In this document: piece by piece, positions 53,261 through 61,251 of the stretch
How the letters are laid out: each line of letters opens with the position of its first letter
Position numbering within the stretch: the first letter of the stretch is position 1
Origin: an uncultured Bacteroidales bacterium
Lineage (GTDB): Bacteria > Bacteroidota > Bacteroidia > Bacteroidales > F082
DNA: 64,000 bases
Direction of reading: 5' to 3'
Assembly (NCBI GenBank): GCA_900315175.1
Contig: OMYA01000005.1
Coordinates: forward strand, 248,001 to 312,000
The notes under the pieces: generated by a model
Databases searched by the model: none
Seen by the model: the letters and a program-made list of their open reading frames with translations, nothing else
What the model was told of the DNA's origin: nothing
Made by a program: the position numbers and the translations under genes

Positions 53261-54448
53261 ATGGCAAAGGATTTAAAACCTCATATCGGGATCTTCGGGC
53301 GCATGAATAACGGCAAAAGCTCGATAATCAACAAGTTAACGGGACAAAAGATGGCTATCGTGTCGGAACAGGCAGGAACAACCACCGACCCAGTGAAGAA
53401 ATCAATAGAGATTTTCGGCATCGGCCCGGTGATTCTCATCGACACCGCCGGCATCGACGATATGAGCGAACTCGGCAAACAACGCGTGGAGAAGACCTAT
53501 CAGACACTGAAAGAAATCGACTGCGCGATTCTGGTGATTGCCGGCGAGAAATTCGCAGAGCCGGAAAAGGCAATAATCAACGAGTTTAAAAAGCATGAAA
53601 TACCTTTTATTATAGTCCACAACAAATCGGATATCTCAAAGCTCCCGGAAAACCACAAAAAAGCCATAGAAAGAGAATATTCCACCAAAATACTGGAGTT
53701 CAGCGCCTTAAACGATGATGCGAAAATGCTTCAAGAGGCTCTGAAAAATGCCATCCCCGAAAGCGCCTACAAAAAAACATCGCTGCTCGGAGGCATAATA
53801 AAACCCGGACAAACCATCGTCCTGGTGACCCCAATCGACGACGAGGCCCCCGAAGGCCGAATGATACTGCCTCAGGTGATGGCAATACGCGACGTGCTTG
53901 ACAACGACTGCATCTGCGTGGTGCTGAAAGAGACAGCTCTCAAACAATATTTCGACAACAACCCGAAGCCGGCACTGGTTGTCACCGATTCTCAAGTGTT
54001 TGCACTTGTGAACAAAATCGTGCCTCAAGACGTGCAACTCACAAGCTTCAGCATCATTCTGGCCCGACTGAGAGGCGATTTCGAGAATTATCTGAAAGGC
54101 ACCCCTCACCTGTCGAACCTCAAAGACGGCGACAAAATCCTAATGCTCGAATCGTGCACTCACGAGATAAGCTGCGGCGACATCGGACGTGTGAAACTTC
54201 CGAATCTCATAAGGAAATTCACCGGAAAAAACATCGAATTCACTTATCTTTCCGGCCTCACTCCCATCGAAAACATCCGTCAATACGCAATGGCAATACA
54301 ATGCGGCGGTTGCATGGCAACACGCAAACAGCTCATCAACCGCACAAACATGGCAGTCGAAAACGGCATCCCTATCAGCAACTACGGAATGGCGATTGCT
54401 TATATGAACGGCATCTTCGAAAGAGTTACTTCTGTCTTTAGCCGTTAG
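53261..54448 (+). CDS. hydF: [FeFe]-hydrogenase H-cluster maturation GTPase HydF
   Basis: 395 residues. GTPase domain with P-loop GRMNNGKS (13-20), LIDTAGIDD and VHNKSD; a middle dimerisation domain; and a C-terminal cluster-binding domain with C299-x-H301 and C348-x2-C351. HydF is the scaffold on which the 2Fe subcluster is completed and from which it is passed to HydA. The position before the C-x2-C pair, usually His, is Gln347 here (AIQCGGC). Stop codon and last two codons are part of a heptad array. hydG follows after a 250-nt leader. Confidence 0.96.
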   Translation: MAKDLKPHIGIFGRMNNGKSSIINKLTGQKMAIVSEQAGTTTDPVKKSIEIFGIGPVILIDTAGIDDMSELGKQRVEKTYQTLKEIDCAILVIAGEKFAEPEKAIINEFKKHEIPFIIVHNKSDISKLPENHKKAIEREYSTKILEFSALNDDAKMLQEALKNAIPESAYKKTSLLGGIIKPGQTIVLVTPIDDEAPEGRMILPQVMAIRDVLDNDCICVVLKETALKQYFDNNPKPALVVTDSQVFALVNKIVPQDVQLTSFSIILARLRGDFENYLKGTPHLSNLKDGDKILMLESCTHEISCGDIGRVKLPNLIRKFTGKNIEFTYLSGLTPIENIRQYAMAIQCGGCMATRKQLINRTNMAVENGIPISNYGMAIAYMNGIFERVTSVFSR

Positions 54449-54465
54449 CCGTTAGCCATTAGACT
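54438..54465 (+). repeat. TTAGNNN heptad array at the hydF stop codon
   Basis: TTAGCCG, TTAGCCG, TTAGCCA, TTAGACT in exact register. The first unit encodes the last residues S-R and the TAG stop. Confidence 0.6.
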
Positions 54466-54502
54466 TTTTTATTAAAGATATTTTTTTAATTAAAAAAAAG
54501 AG

Positions 54503-54510
54503 TATATTTG
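54503..54510 (+). promoter_or_regulatory. -7 box of hydG (TATATTTG)
   Basis: Exact TAnnTTTG followed by CAAG. Gives a transcript start near 54517, ~180 nt before the hydG ATG. Confidence 0.6.
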
Positions 54511-54516
54511 CAAGAC

Positions 54517-54698
54517 CAACCAACAATAGTTTGTAGATGACCTAAGGTTGAGATATGTTATTGAGACTGAGGGCTTTACGAATAAAAAGTCAGAGCCGAA
54601 AGAGCTAAGAATCCGACGGCAAGGGAATTGAAACACTTCTTTTCTCAGCTGGATTTTGTTGTTTTTAAAAGGAAAATAACAAATAAAAAGCTAAAAAT
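54517..54698 (+). promoter_or_regulatory. Long unexplained 5' leader of hydG
   Basis: About 180 nt between the promoter and the ATG with no convincing ORF. Contains GGCT/AGCC-type pairing around 54571-54600 and a segment GAATCCGACGGCAAGGGAAT. Does not match any riboswitch consensus I recognise. No intrinsic terminator is visible, so control at translation or processing would be more likely than attenuation. Confidence 0.35.
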
Positions 54699-56153
54699 AT
54701 GCAATTTCATCCTGAAAAATGCCGCATCCCTGACGAGCCTAACCGCCCGTTTATCTCATCGGAAGAGATTTGGGACTACATCAACAACACCAAGAGCACA
54801 CCTGAACGCGTGCGCGAAATCATAGAGAAATCATTGGCAAAGAACCGCCTGACGATGGAAGAGACAGCTGTTTTGGTCAACACCACCGACCCTAAGCTCG
54901 TCGAAGAAATCAAAGAGGGCGCACGCGAGTTGAAACGCCGCATCTACGGCAACCGTATCGTGCTGTTCGCCCCTCTCTACGTGGGCAACTACTGCGTGAA
55001 CAACTGCAGCTACTGCGGCTTCCGCTCATCGAACAAAGAGCAGATCCGCACCACCCTCACCGACGAAGAACTCGTGCGCAACGTGGAGGCTCTGGAAGAC
55101 GACGGACAGAAACGACTCATCTTGGTCTACGGCGAGAGCCCGAAATACTCACCAGAGTATATCGCCCACACCGTGAAAGTGACATACGCCACCAAGAAAG
55201 GCAAAGGCTCGATCCGCCGCGTGAACATCAACGCAGCTCCATTGGATGTTGAAGGCTTCCGCACAGTGAAAGAGGCGGGCATCGGAACATATCAGATCTT
55301 CCAGGAGACATACTGCCCTGAGATTTACAACGAATATCACCCGATTAACACCAAGAAAGGCGATTACAACTACCGTCTGACCGCCATGGACCGCGCCCAG
55401 CAGGCTGGCATCGACGACAACGGCCTCGGCATCCTCTTCGGCTTGTACGACTGGCGTTATGAGGTGTTGGCAATGATTCGTCACACCAACCACCTCGAGG
55501 CTTGCTTCAACGTGGGGCCTCACACCATCTCGTTCCCTCGTATCAAAGACGCATCAGGATTGAGCATCGACAAGAAATATTTCGTCGACGACGACACCTT
55601 TGAGAAGATTATCGCCATCTTCCGTCTGGCAGTGCCTTACACCGGCATGATTCTGACAGCACGTGAGGACGCCGATTTCCGTGCAAAAGCCATTGAATAC
55701 GGCATCTCACAGATCGACGGCGGCACCAACCTGCAGATAGGCGACTACAAATATCATCACGAGGAAGAAGAGAAAAACAGCGACAAGCAGGAAGACCAGA
55801 ACCTGCACCGTGAGCAGTTCAAGATCGGCGACGACCGCTCCTTGGGCGAGATCATCGACAAGCTCCTCGACCACGACTTCATCCCGAGCTTCTGCACCGC
55901 ATGCTATCGTTTGGGCAGAACCGGCGAGCATTTCATGGAATTCAGCGTGCCGGGCTTCATCAAACGTTACTGCACACCAAACGCCATCCTCACCTTATCC
56001 GAGTACCTGGTGGACTATGCTACACCTGAAGTCGCTGCAAAAGGCTGGAAGACCATCGAAAACAACTTCAAGAACGTCGACCCACAGTTCCTCGATGAAC
56101 TCAAAAAACGCATTGAGCGCATCAAACAAGGGGAAAGGGACCTGTATTTCTAG
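54699..56153 (+). CDS. hydG: [FeFe]-hydrogenase maturase HydG (radical SAM tyrosine lyase)
   Basis: 484 residues. Radical SAM cluster cysteines C99, C103 and C106 (YCVNNCSYCGF) and the C-terminal auxiliary-cluster motif CTACYRLGRTGEHFM near residue 408. Cleaves tyrosine to p-cresol and dehydroglycine, yielding the CO and CN ligands of the H-cluster. It has its own promoter, a long leader and a strong terminator. The stop codon starts a heptad array. Confidence 0.96.
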   Translation: MQFHPEKCRIPDEPNRPFISSEEIWDYINNTKSTPERVREIIEKSLAKNRLTMEETAVLVNTTDPKLVEEIKEGARELKRRIYGNRIVLFAPLYVGNYCVNNCSYCGFRSSNKEQIRTTLTDEELVRNVEALEDDGQKRLILVYGESPKYSPEYIAHTVKVTYATKKGKGSIRRVNINAAPLDVEGFRTVKEAGIGTYQIFQETYCPEIYNEYHPINTKKGDYNYRLTAMDRAQQAGIDDNGLGILFGLYDWRYEVLAMIRHTNHLEACFNVGPHTISFPRIKDASGLSIDKKYFVDDDTFEKIIAIFRLAVPYTGMILTAREDADFRAKAIEYGISQIDGGTNLQIGDYKYHHEEEEKNSDKQEDQNLHREQFKIGDDRSLGEIIDKLLDHDFIPSFCTACYRLGRTGEHFMEFSVPGFIKRYCTPNAILTLSEYLVDYATPEVAAKGWKTIENNFKNVDPQFLDELKKRIERIKQGERDLYF

Positions 56154-56172
56154 CCATTAGCTATTAGCATTG
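56151..56172 (+). repeat. Heptad array starting at the hydG stop codon
   Basis: TAGCCAT, TAGCTAT, TAGCATT in register from the stop codon TAG. Confidence 0.5.
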
Positions 56173-56227
56173 GGGGCTAATATAAAGTGATTTTACTTCA
56201 ATTTGAATTATATAATGAATGATGTTG

Positions 56228-56260
56228 GGGTGACTGTGATGAGCAGTCACCCTTTTATTT
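56228..56260 (+). terminator. Intrinsic terminator of hydG
   Basis: Stem GGGTGACTG/CAGTCACCC with 7-nt loop, followed by TTTTATTT; immediately before the convergent TonB receptor stop. Confidence 0.85.
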
Positions 56261-58544
56261 ACAAGCTCAGTTTCAATCCAGCGAAGAATGTGCGAGGGAA
56301 CGTCGGGCCATAAACATATCCTGCGTCACGCATAGCACCTTGGTCAAAGTCGTCCTGATAGCTGTCGAAGATGTTCTGCACTCCACCGTTGAGTTGCAGC
56401 GTGGCACCTAAAGACAACGGGATATCGTACGTCAGTTTCACGCCCATATCGAAGAACGAGGGGGTGATTTTCTCACAGTCTTTCTCGACATAACCTGCAT
56501 AATGCTGCACCAGCATCGGTCCGGTGTAGACTGCCGAGAGCGAGGTCTTTAAACGTTCGGTGACCGGGAACATTCCGGTGATGTAGCCATAGTTGTCGGG
56601 TGTGCGGAACATGCGGCGCTGCGGCTCCACATCCGGGTCATCGCTCCATTGTTCCGGTTCGTTATAGCGGCTCTGCTGCCATGTGTAGCCAAGCTGCAGT
56701 ATAAATTCACCATAATCGAGCTGCGTCTCGATATTCACGCCGCCCACATGAGCACCCGAGCCGTTGCAGCGTTCGAGAAGCATATTGCCTTGATTGTCAT
56801 AGCCGTTAGGACGAAGTACGAAGACGTCGTTCAACACGGTGTAGAATCCTTCAACCATAATATCAAAACAGAACGGTCCGAAATAATGCTGCCATCCTAC
56901 CGAGCCGCTGAAGCTGTGGCTGTATTCAGGCTTCAAATCAGGACTTAAGGTGATGAGCGACACCTCGCCTCCCACTGCCATAATATGCAAGTCCTCGTCA
57001 AAGACCTGAGGTGCGCGGAATCCCGAGGAATAGCTCAGTCTTGTGGTGACCGAAGGCACTATAGCCCATCTCACATTGGCTCTCGGGCTGAAAACAGGAT
57101 CATTCATCATGCTGTGCTTGTCGACACGGAGTCCAAGAAGGAAGCCGAAAATCTTGTTTTTCCATTCATTTTGCAAAAAAGCGCTTGCCACATTAGCCTG
57201 CTGGTCGACCTCACGATTGTAAGCCGGCTGCTCATCGACGAGATGATTCGTGGTCCATTCGACACCAGCCATCAGCGTTGAAGGCATGAAAATAACACGG
57301 TCAAAATTATACGATGCCTGCGTGCCCAACACCGAGCTGAAGTCAGTGGAGTTTCCGTATGCATTCAAATCGTATTGGGTGCCGTAATAAGTGTCGCGGT
57401 GGATATCCTGCAACGAGCCATACGCCGACAGATGGAAACGCGTGTCTTTACTAAGGAAATCGTAAGTCAAGCCGCCACCGTTGATATGATGCTCAGCCTG
57501 TTCCGCCACCTGACACTGATGTGGCGGGCGGTCGATGCTGTCGCCACCACGACGGAACTCGTAAATGCTGTGATACTCTGCTGTAATCTTTGAATTTGCA
57601 TTGAATTTATAGAACGCACGTGTGCCTATATTCATTGCCTTCTGCTTGCCCAGTTCGGTAAACCCGTCACCATCACGGTCATAGCCCTGGCGGTTGTGCG
57701 ATGTCCCGAAAATATAAGCTCCTGTCTTGAAATCGTTTGAGACCAACGAGGCGTTGAATGAGCTGGTGTTATCCCACGATTTTCCCCCGATAAGCCTTGT
57801 GGTGTTTGCCACATCCAGACTGTTTTTTATCGGTTCGCGTGTGATGATGTTCACCACGCCGCCGACGGCATTGGCGCCGAATAATGCCGACCCGCCGCCA
57901 CGTATCACCTCGATGCGGTCAATCATAGATACGGGTATCTGCTCGAGACCGTAAACTCCCGCCAACGCACTGAACACCGGACGGCTGTCAATCAATATCT
58001 GCGAATATTTTCCTTCCAAACCGTTGATTCTCACCTGGTTAGCGCCACAGTTCTGACAAGTATTCTCCACCCTCAATCCCGGCTGGAAATTCAATCCTTC
58101 AGCAAGATTGACGGCATTAACCCTATCTAAAGTCTTGGGGTTCAGCACATTAACCACCACAGCCGCCTCCTTGCGGTTCACCTCCACGCGGCTCGCTGAA
58201 ACCACAACATCCTTCATAACCTTGGCGTCGACTTCAATCACTATGTTAAGCTCATGACTCTGACCTTTGACAATCACCACCTCAATTGACGCTGTCTTGT
58301 AACCCACGCAGGATGCTTCAATAACCTGATTGCCTTCAGGCAAATTCGTTATGTAATAGTGTCCGCTTTCATCAGTCGATGCGCCAAGTTTGGTCCCTTT
58401 CACCACCACATTGACGAACGGCATGTGCTCACCGGTGTTTTTATCAATAACGTGACCGAAAATGTTTGCGTCGGTATTTTGCGCCACAGCAGCAATGCCA
58501 ACAATCAACAATACAAATAATAATTTAATTTTTAAAAATTTCAT
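56259..58544 (-). CDS. TonB-dependent outer membrane receptor with carboxypeptidase-like regulatory domain
   Basis: 761 residues. Signal peptide to about residue 22; CarboxypepD_reg-like domain (NIFGHVIDKNTGEHMPFVNV, ~25-105); plug domain (LNPKTLDRVNAVNLAEGLNF ... IDRIEVIRGGGSALFGANAV, ~125-240); and a beta-barrel ending in ...FPRTFFAGLKLSL with the aromatic C-terminal signature. An unusual NTCQNCG in the plug has two cysteines. The ligand is unknown; metal chelates or cobalamin are options. Lies between hydG and hydE on the opposite strand to hydFG, so iron supply to hydrogenase is a tempting but unproved link. Confidence 0.92.
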   Translation of the reverse strand: MKFLKIKLLFVLLIVGIAAVAQNTDANIFGHVIDKNTGEHMPFVNVVVKGTKLGASTDESGHYYITNLPEGNQVIEASCVGYKTASIEVVIVKGQSHELNIVIEVDAKVMKDVVVSASRVEVNRKEAAVVVNVLNPKTLDRVNAVNLAEGLNFQPGLRVENTCQNCGANQVRINGLEGKYSQILIDSRPVFSALAGVYGLEQIPVSMIDRIEVIRGGGSALFGANAVGGVVNIITREPIKNSLDVANTTRLIGGKSWDNTSSFNASLVSNDFKTGAYIFGTSHNRQGYDRDGDGFTELGKQKAMNIGTRAFYKFNANSKITAEYHSIYEFRRGGDSIDRPPHQCQVAEQAEHHINGGGLTYDFLSKDTRFHLSAYGSLQDIHRDTYYGTQYDLNAYGNSTDFSSVLGTQASYNFDRVIFMPSTLMAGVEWTTNHLVDEQPAYNREVDQQANVASAFLQNEWKNKIFGFLLGLRVDKHSMMNDPVFSPRANVRWAIVPSVTTRLSYSSGFRAPQVFDEDLHIMAVGGEVSLITLSPDLKPEYSHSFSGSVGWQHYFGPFCFDIMVEGFYTVLNDVFVLRPNGYDNQGNMLLERCNGSGAHVGGVNIETQLDYGEFILQLGYTWQQSRYNEPEQWSDDPDVEPQRRMFRTPDNYGYITGMFPVTERLKTSLSAVYTGPMLVQHYAGYVEKDCEKITPSFFDMGVKLTYDIPLSLGATLQLNGGVQNIFDSYQDDFDQGAMRDAGYVYGPTFPRTFFAGLKLSL

Positions 58545-58583
58545 ACAATAATAATTTCTTGATTAAACAATAATAAACCTTTG

Positions 58584-58591
58584 CAAAAGTA
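58584..58591 (-). promoter_or_regulatory. -7 box of the TonB receptor gene (TACTTTTG)
   Basis: TAnnTTTG followed by CA, 40 nt upstream of the ATG. A TTTG (minus strand, 58608-58611) lies 16 nt further upstream, near the expected -33 position. Confidence 0.5.
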
Positions 58592-58681
58592 CATCCGCCA
58601 TTTCACACAAATCATCACTACTAATGGTGATTTTTCAACAACAAATACCTTTTAATGGTTAATTGAAATTTGCAAATGCCA

Positions 58682-59764
58682 TTATTTACGCTTGTTTGCA
58701 AACGCCTTCGAGTCTCCCCAGGCGTTGTAGAGGACCTTATGCCCTATCGATTCCATCCTTAAATCCAGGCATGTCTGACATTGGTCGGGTTTGTCTTTGA
58801 CGCAAGCTTTATCAGGATAAATGAGATAATTCTCGCGGAACTCATTAGGTGTGAGGTTTGGCATGATGACGTTGGCTCCCACCATGATTGCTTTCTCGCG
58901 GCCGAGCGGGTCGACAGTCTGGTTGGCTGTTGCCGCCACCATGTTGATTTCAGGCATCATCAGGCGCAAGACGGCTATCATCTTCAGAGTGAGACTCATG
59001 CGGTCTTTCGCCGATGGAATCTGGTCTTTATATTCATATAGAGGCGTGTCGGGATGCGGGATAAATGGTCCCATTCCCACCATTGCCACGTCTTTTTTCT
59101 TGAAGAAAAGAAGGTCATCGGCCAGGTTGTCCAAGGTTTGGAACGGGAGTCCGACCATGACGCCGGTACCTGTCTGATAGCCGAGGCGCAACAGCGAATC
59201 TATGCATCCCATACGTTTATGGAAATCGTGTTTTTTATCCTTCGGATGAATCTTATAATAAAGCTCTTCTGTCGAAGATTCGATTCGCAACAGATAACGG
59301 TGTGCGCCGGCTTCAAACCAGCGGCGGTATGTCTCTTCTGTCTGTTCGCCCAACGACAGCGTGATTCCGAGGCTACCGTTGTCTATCTTCTTTATTTCCT
59401 TGACGAGATATTCTATTTTATCGACAAATTCCTTATCGTCGCGTTCGCCGCTTTGGATAGCGATAGAGCCATAGCCCAAATCATGAGCCAGGCGGGCGCA
59501 TTCGAGCACTTCGTCGTCGCTCAAGGTGTAACGCTCCACCTTGGTGTTCTTGCTTCTCACGCCGCAGTAGAGGCAATATTTAGCGCAACGGTTGCTATAT
59601 TCAATCAGTCCGCGCAGATGGACATAGTTGTCGAGATATTTAAGTTTGGTTTTCAGTGCCTTGTCGAAAAGGCGGGACATCTCCTCGCCTTCTGCGGCAA
59701 GGAGAATTTTCAGCTCGTCTTTTGTAAAATCGTGTTTATTAAGAATTTCGTCGAATGTTGGCAT
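58682..59764 (-). CDS. hydE: [FeFe]-hydrogenase maturase HydE (radical SAM)
   Basis: 360 residues. Radical SAM cysteines C60, C64 and C67 (SNRCAKYCLYCGV). GLPFQTLDNLADDL and MGPFIPHPDTPL are typical of HydE. It processes a cysteine-bound iron complex into the diiron precursor. Its ATG lies 1 nt after the stop of the AGCS carrier gene, so the two are co-translated. It is separated from hydF and hydG by the TonB receptor. Confidence 0.95.
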   Translation of the reverse strand: MPTFDEILNKHDFTKDELKILLAAEGEEMSRLFDKALKTKLKYLDNYVHLRGLIEYSNRCAKYCLYCGVRSKNTKVERYTLSDDEVLECARLAHDLGYGSIAIQSGERDDKEFVDKIEYLVKEIKKIDNGSLGITLSLGEQTEETYRRWFEAGAHRYLLRIESSTEELYYKIHPKDKKHDFHKRMGCIDSLLRLGYQTGTGVMVGLPFQTLDNLADDLLFFKKKDVAMVGMGPFIPHPDTPLYEYKDQIPSAKDRMSLTLKMIAVLRLMMPEINMVAATANQTVDPLGREKAIMVGANVIMPNLTPNEFRENYLIYPDKACVKDKPDQCQTCLDLRMESIGHKVLYNAWGDSKAFANKRK

Positions 59765-59765
59765 C

Positions 59766-61226
59766 TTAACTTAAATTTTCAGAATTATACTTGTCCCAGT
59801 AAACCGCCTCTTTGACACCGATCTCCTCGGGATTGAAAACAGGTTCTTTGCCCTCTTTTTTCTGGCGTTCGTATGATTTCAGGGCTTTGAATGCCTTTGG
59901 TGAGAGCAGCAGTATCGCGATGACGTTGATCCAAGCCATTGCTCCGACGCCTGTATCGCCGATGGCCCATATCACTGATGCCTCATAAAGCGACCCCACA
60001 AACACCATTGTCACCAATCCGACACGCAGCAGCCATATCAGGACCCGTTCCATCTTGCCTTTTCCGAAGAGATAGACGAGGTTGGTTTCTGCGTAGTAAT
60101 AATAAGCCATAAGCGTCGTGAAGGCAAAGAAGAACATGGCAATAGAAATTATGATGCCACCCCATTCCATTCCTAATAATGTTCCTATGGCGGCAGTGGT
60201 ATATTCCACTTCCGGTTCACCCAGTTGCACGCCTTGGGCAGCGATGAGGATATTGCCCGACGCGTCGAAAACGTTATATGTCTTGCATGCCAATATCATC
60301 ACAGCGGTGGCAGTGCACACCAGCAGGGTATCGACATACACCGAGAACGCCTGCACCAGGCCCTGTTTCACCGGGTGTGACACTTCAGCGGCACCTGCCA
60401 CGATTGCGCCAGTGCCTTGCCCAGCCTCATTGGAATAGATGCCACGTTTCACGCCCCATGCTATCGTCGCGCCAAGGATGCCGCCGAGAGCCTGATTCAT
60501 GCCGAAGGCGCTGCGTATCATATCCATAAACACTGAAGGAACCTCTTGAATATGTACAGCAAGCACTACAAGCGAAAGCAACACATACAAGATGGCCATA
60601 AACGGTGCCACGATCTCAGCCACTTTAGCGATACGTTTCACGCCGCCGACAATCACGAGTCCGATGAGCACTGCAACGACTATACCTATCCAAGCAGGGT
60701 TGATATGGAATGTCTCGGCAAACGATTCGGCGATGCTGTTCGACTGTACCGAAGGCAGGAACCATCCGCATGCCATCACTGCTATAACTGCGAACAATAC
60801 TGCCAACCACTTGCATTTCAAGCCTTTTTCGATATAATATGACGGACCGCCGCGTAGCTCTCCTTCGTTTTCCTCCTTATAAATCTGCGACAAAGTGGAT
60901 TCGGAGAACGCCGAGCCTGCGCCTAAAAAAGCTATTATCCACATCCATACGATGGCTCCAGGTCCTCCAAAGCCTATAGCTGTAGCCACACCCACGATGT
61001 TTCCGGTGCCGACACGGCCCGAAAGAGCCATGGAGAACGCCTGAAACGAGGTGACACCAGTGTTTCGGCTCTTATCGTTCGCGAACAACAGGCGTGCCAT
61101 CTCGCGAAAACGGCGCACCTGCACAAAGCGTGTGCCTATTGAGAAATACAGCCCTGCCATCAGGCAAATTACCACAAGCGCAGGGCTCCACACCCAATCG
61201 CTTATCGTTTTAATAACATGTTCCAT
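59766..61226 (-). CDS. AGCS-family sodium:alanine/glycine symporter
   Basis: 486 residues with about ten transmembrane segments. AGCS signatures: RVGTGNIVGVATAIGFGGPGA near residue 70, GVKRGIYSNEAGQGTGAI and a conserved C-terminal half. Imports alanine, glycine or serine with sodium. First gene of a two-gene unit with hydE, driven by the promoter-palindrome at 61230-61251. Confidence 0.94.
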   Translation of the reverse strand: MEHVIKTISDWVWSPALVVICLMAGLYFSIGTRFVQVRRFREMARLLFANDKSRNTGVTSFQAFSMALSGRVGTGNIVGVATAIGFGGPGAIVWMWIIAFLGAGSAFSESTLSQIYKEENEGELRGGPSYYIEKGLKCKWLAVLFAVIAVMACGWFLPSVQSNSIAESFAETFHINPAWIGIVVAVLIGLVIVGGVKRIAKVAEIVAPFMAILYVLLSLVVLAVHIQEVPSVFMDMIRSAFGMNQALGGILGATIAWGVKRGIYSNEAGQGTGAIVAGAAEVSHPVKQGLVQAFSVYVDTLLVCTATAVMILACKTYNVFDASGNILIAAQGVQLGEPEVEYTTAAIGTLLGMEWGGIIISIAMFFFAFTTLMAYYYYAETNLVYLFGKGKMERVLIWLLRVGLVTMVFVGSLYEASVIWAIGDTGVGAMAWINVIAILLLSPKAFKALKSYERQKKEGKEPVFNPEEIGVKEAVYWDKYNSENLS

Positions 61227-61229
61227 AAT

Positions 61230-61251
61230 GTATATTTGCCTGCAAATATAC
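61230..61251 (-). promoter_or_regulatory. Promoter and 22-nt palindrome upstream of the AGCS-hydE unit
   Basis: The -7 box TATATTTG (minus strand, 61243-61250) is one arm of a perfect palindrome GTATATTTGC-CT-GCAAATATAC (arms 61230-61239 and 61242-61251). The inner 14 bases ATTTGCCTGCAAAT equal those over the lysine operon promoter. The other arm reads as a -7 box on the plus strand. Likely operator. Confidence 0.55.

Noticed and set aside
54628..54825. A 65-codon ORF in the hydG leader considered as a leader peptide
   Set aside because: It overlaps the first 127 nt of hydG in another frame, has no regulatory codon run and no terminator follows.
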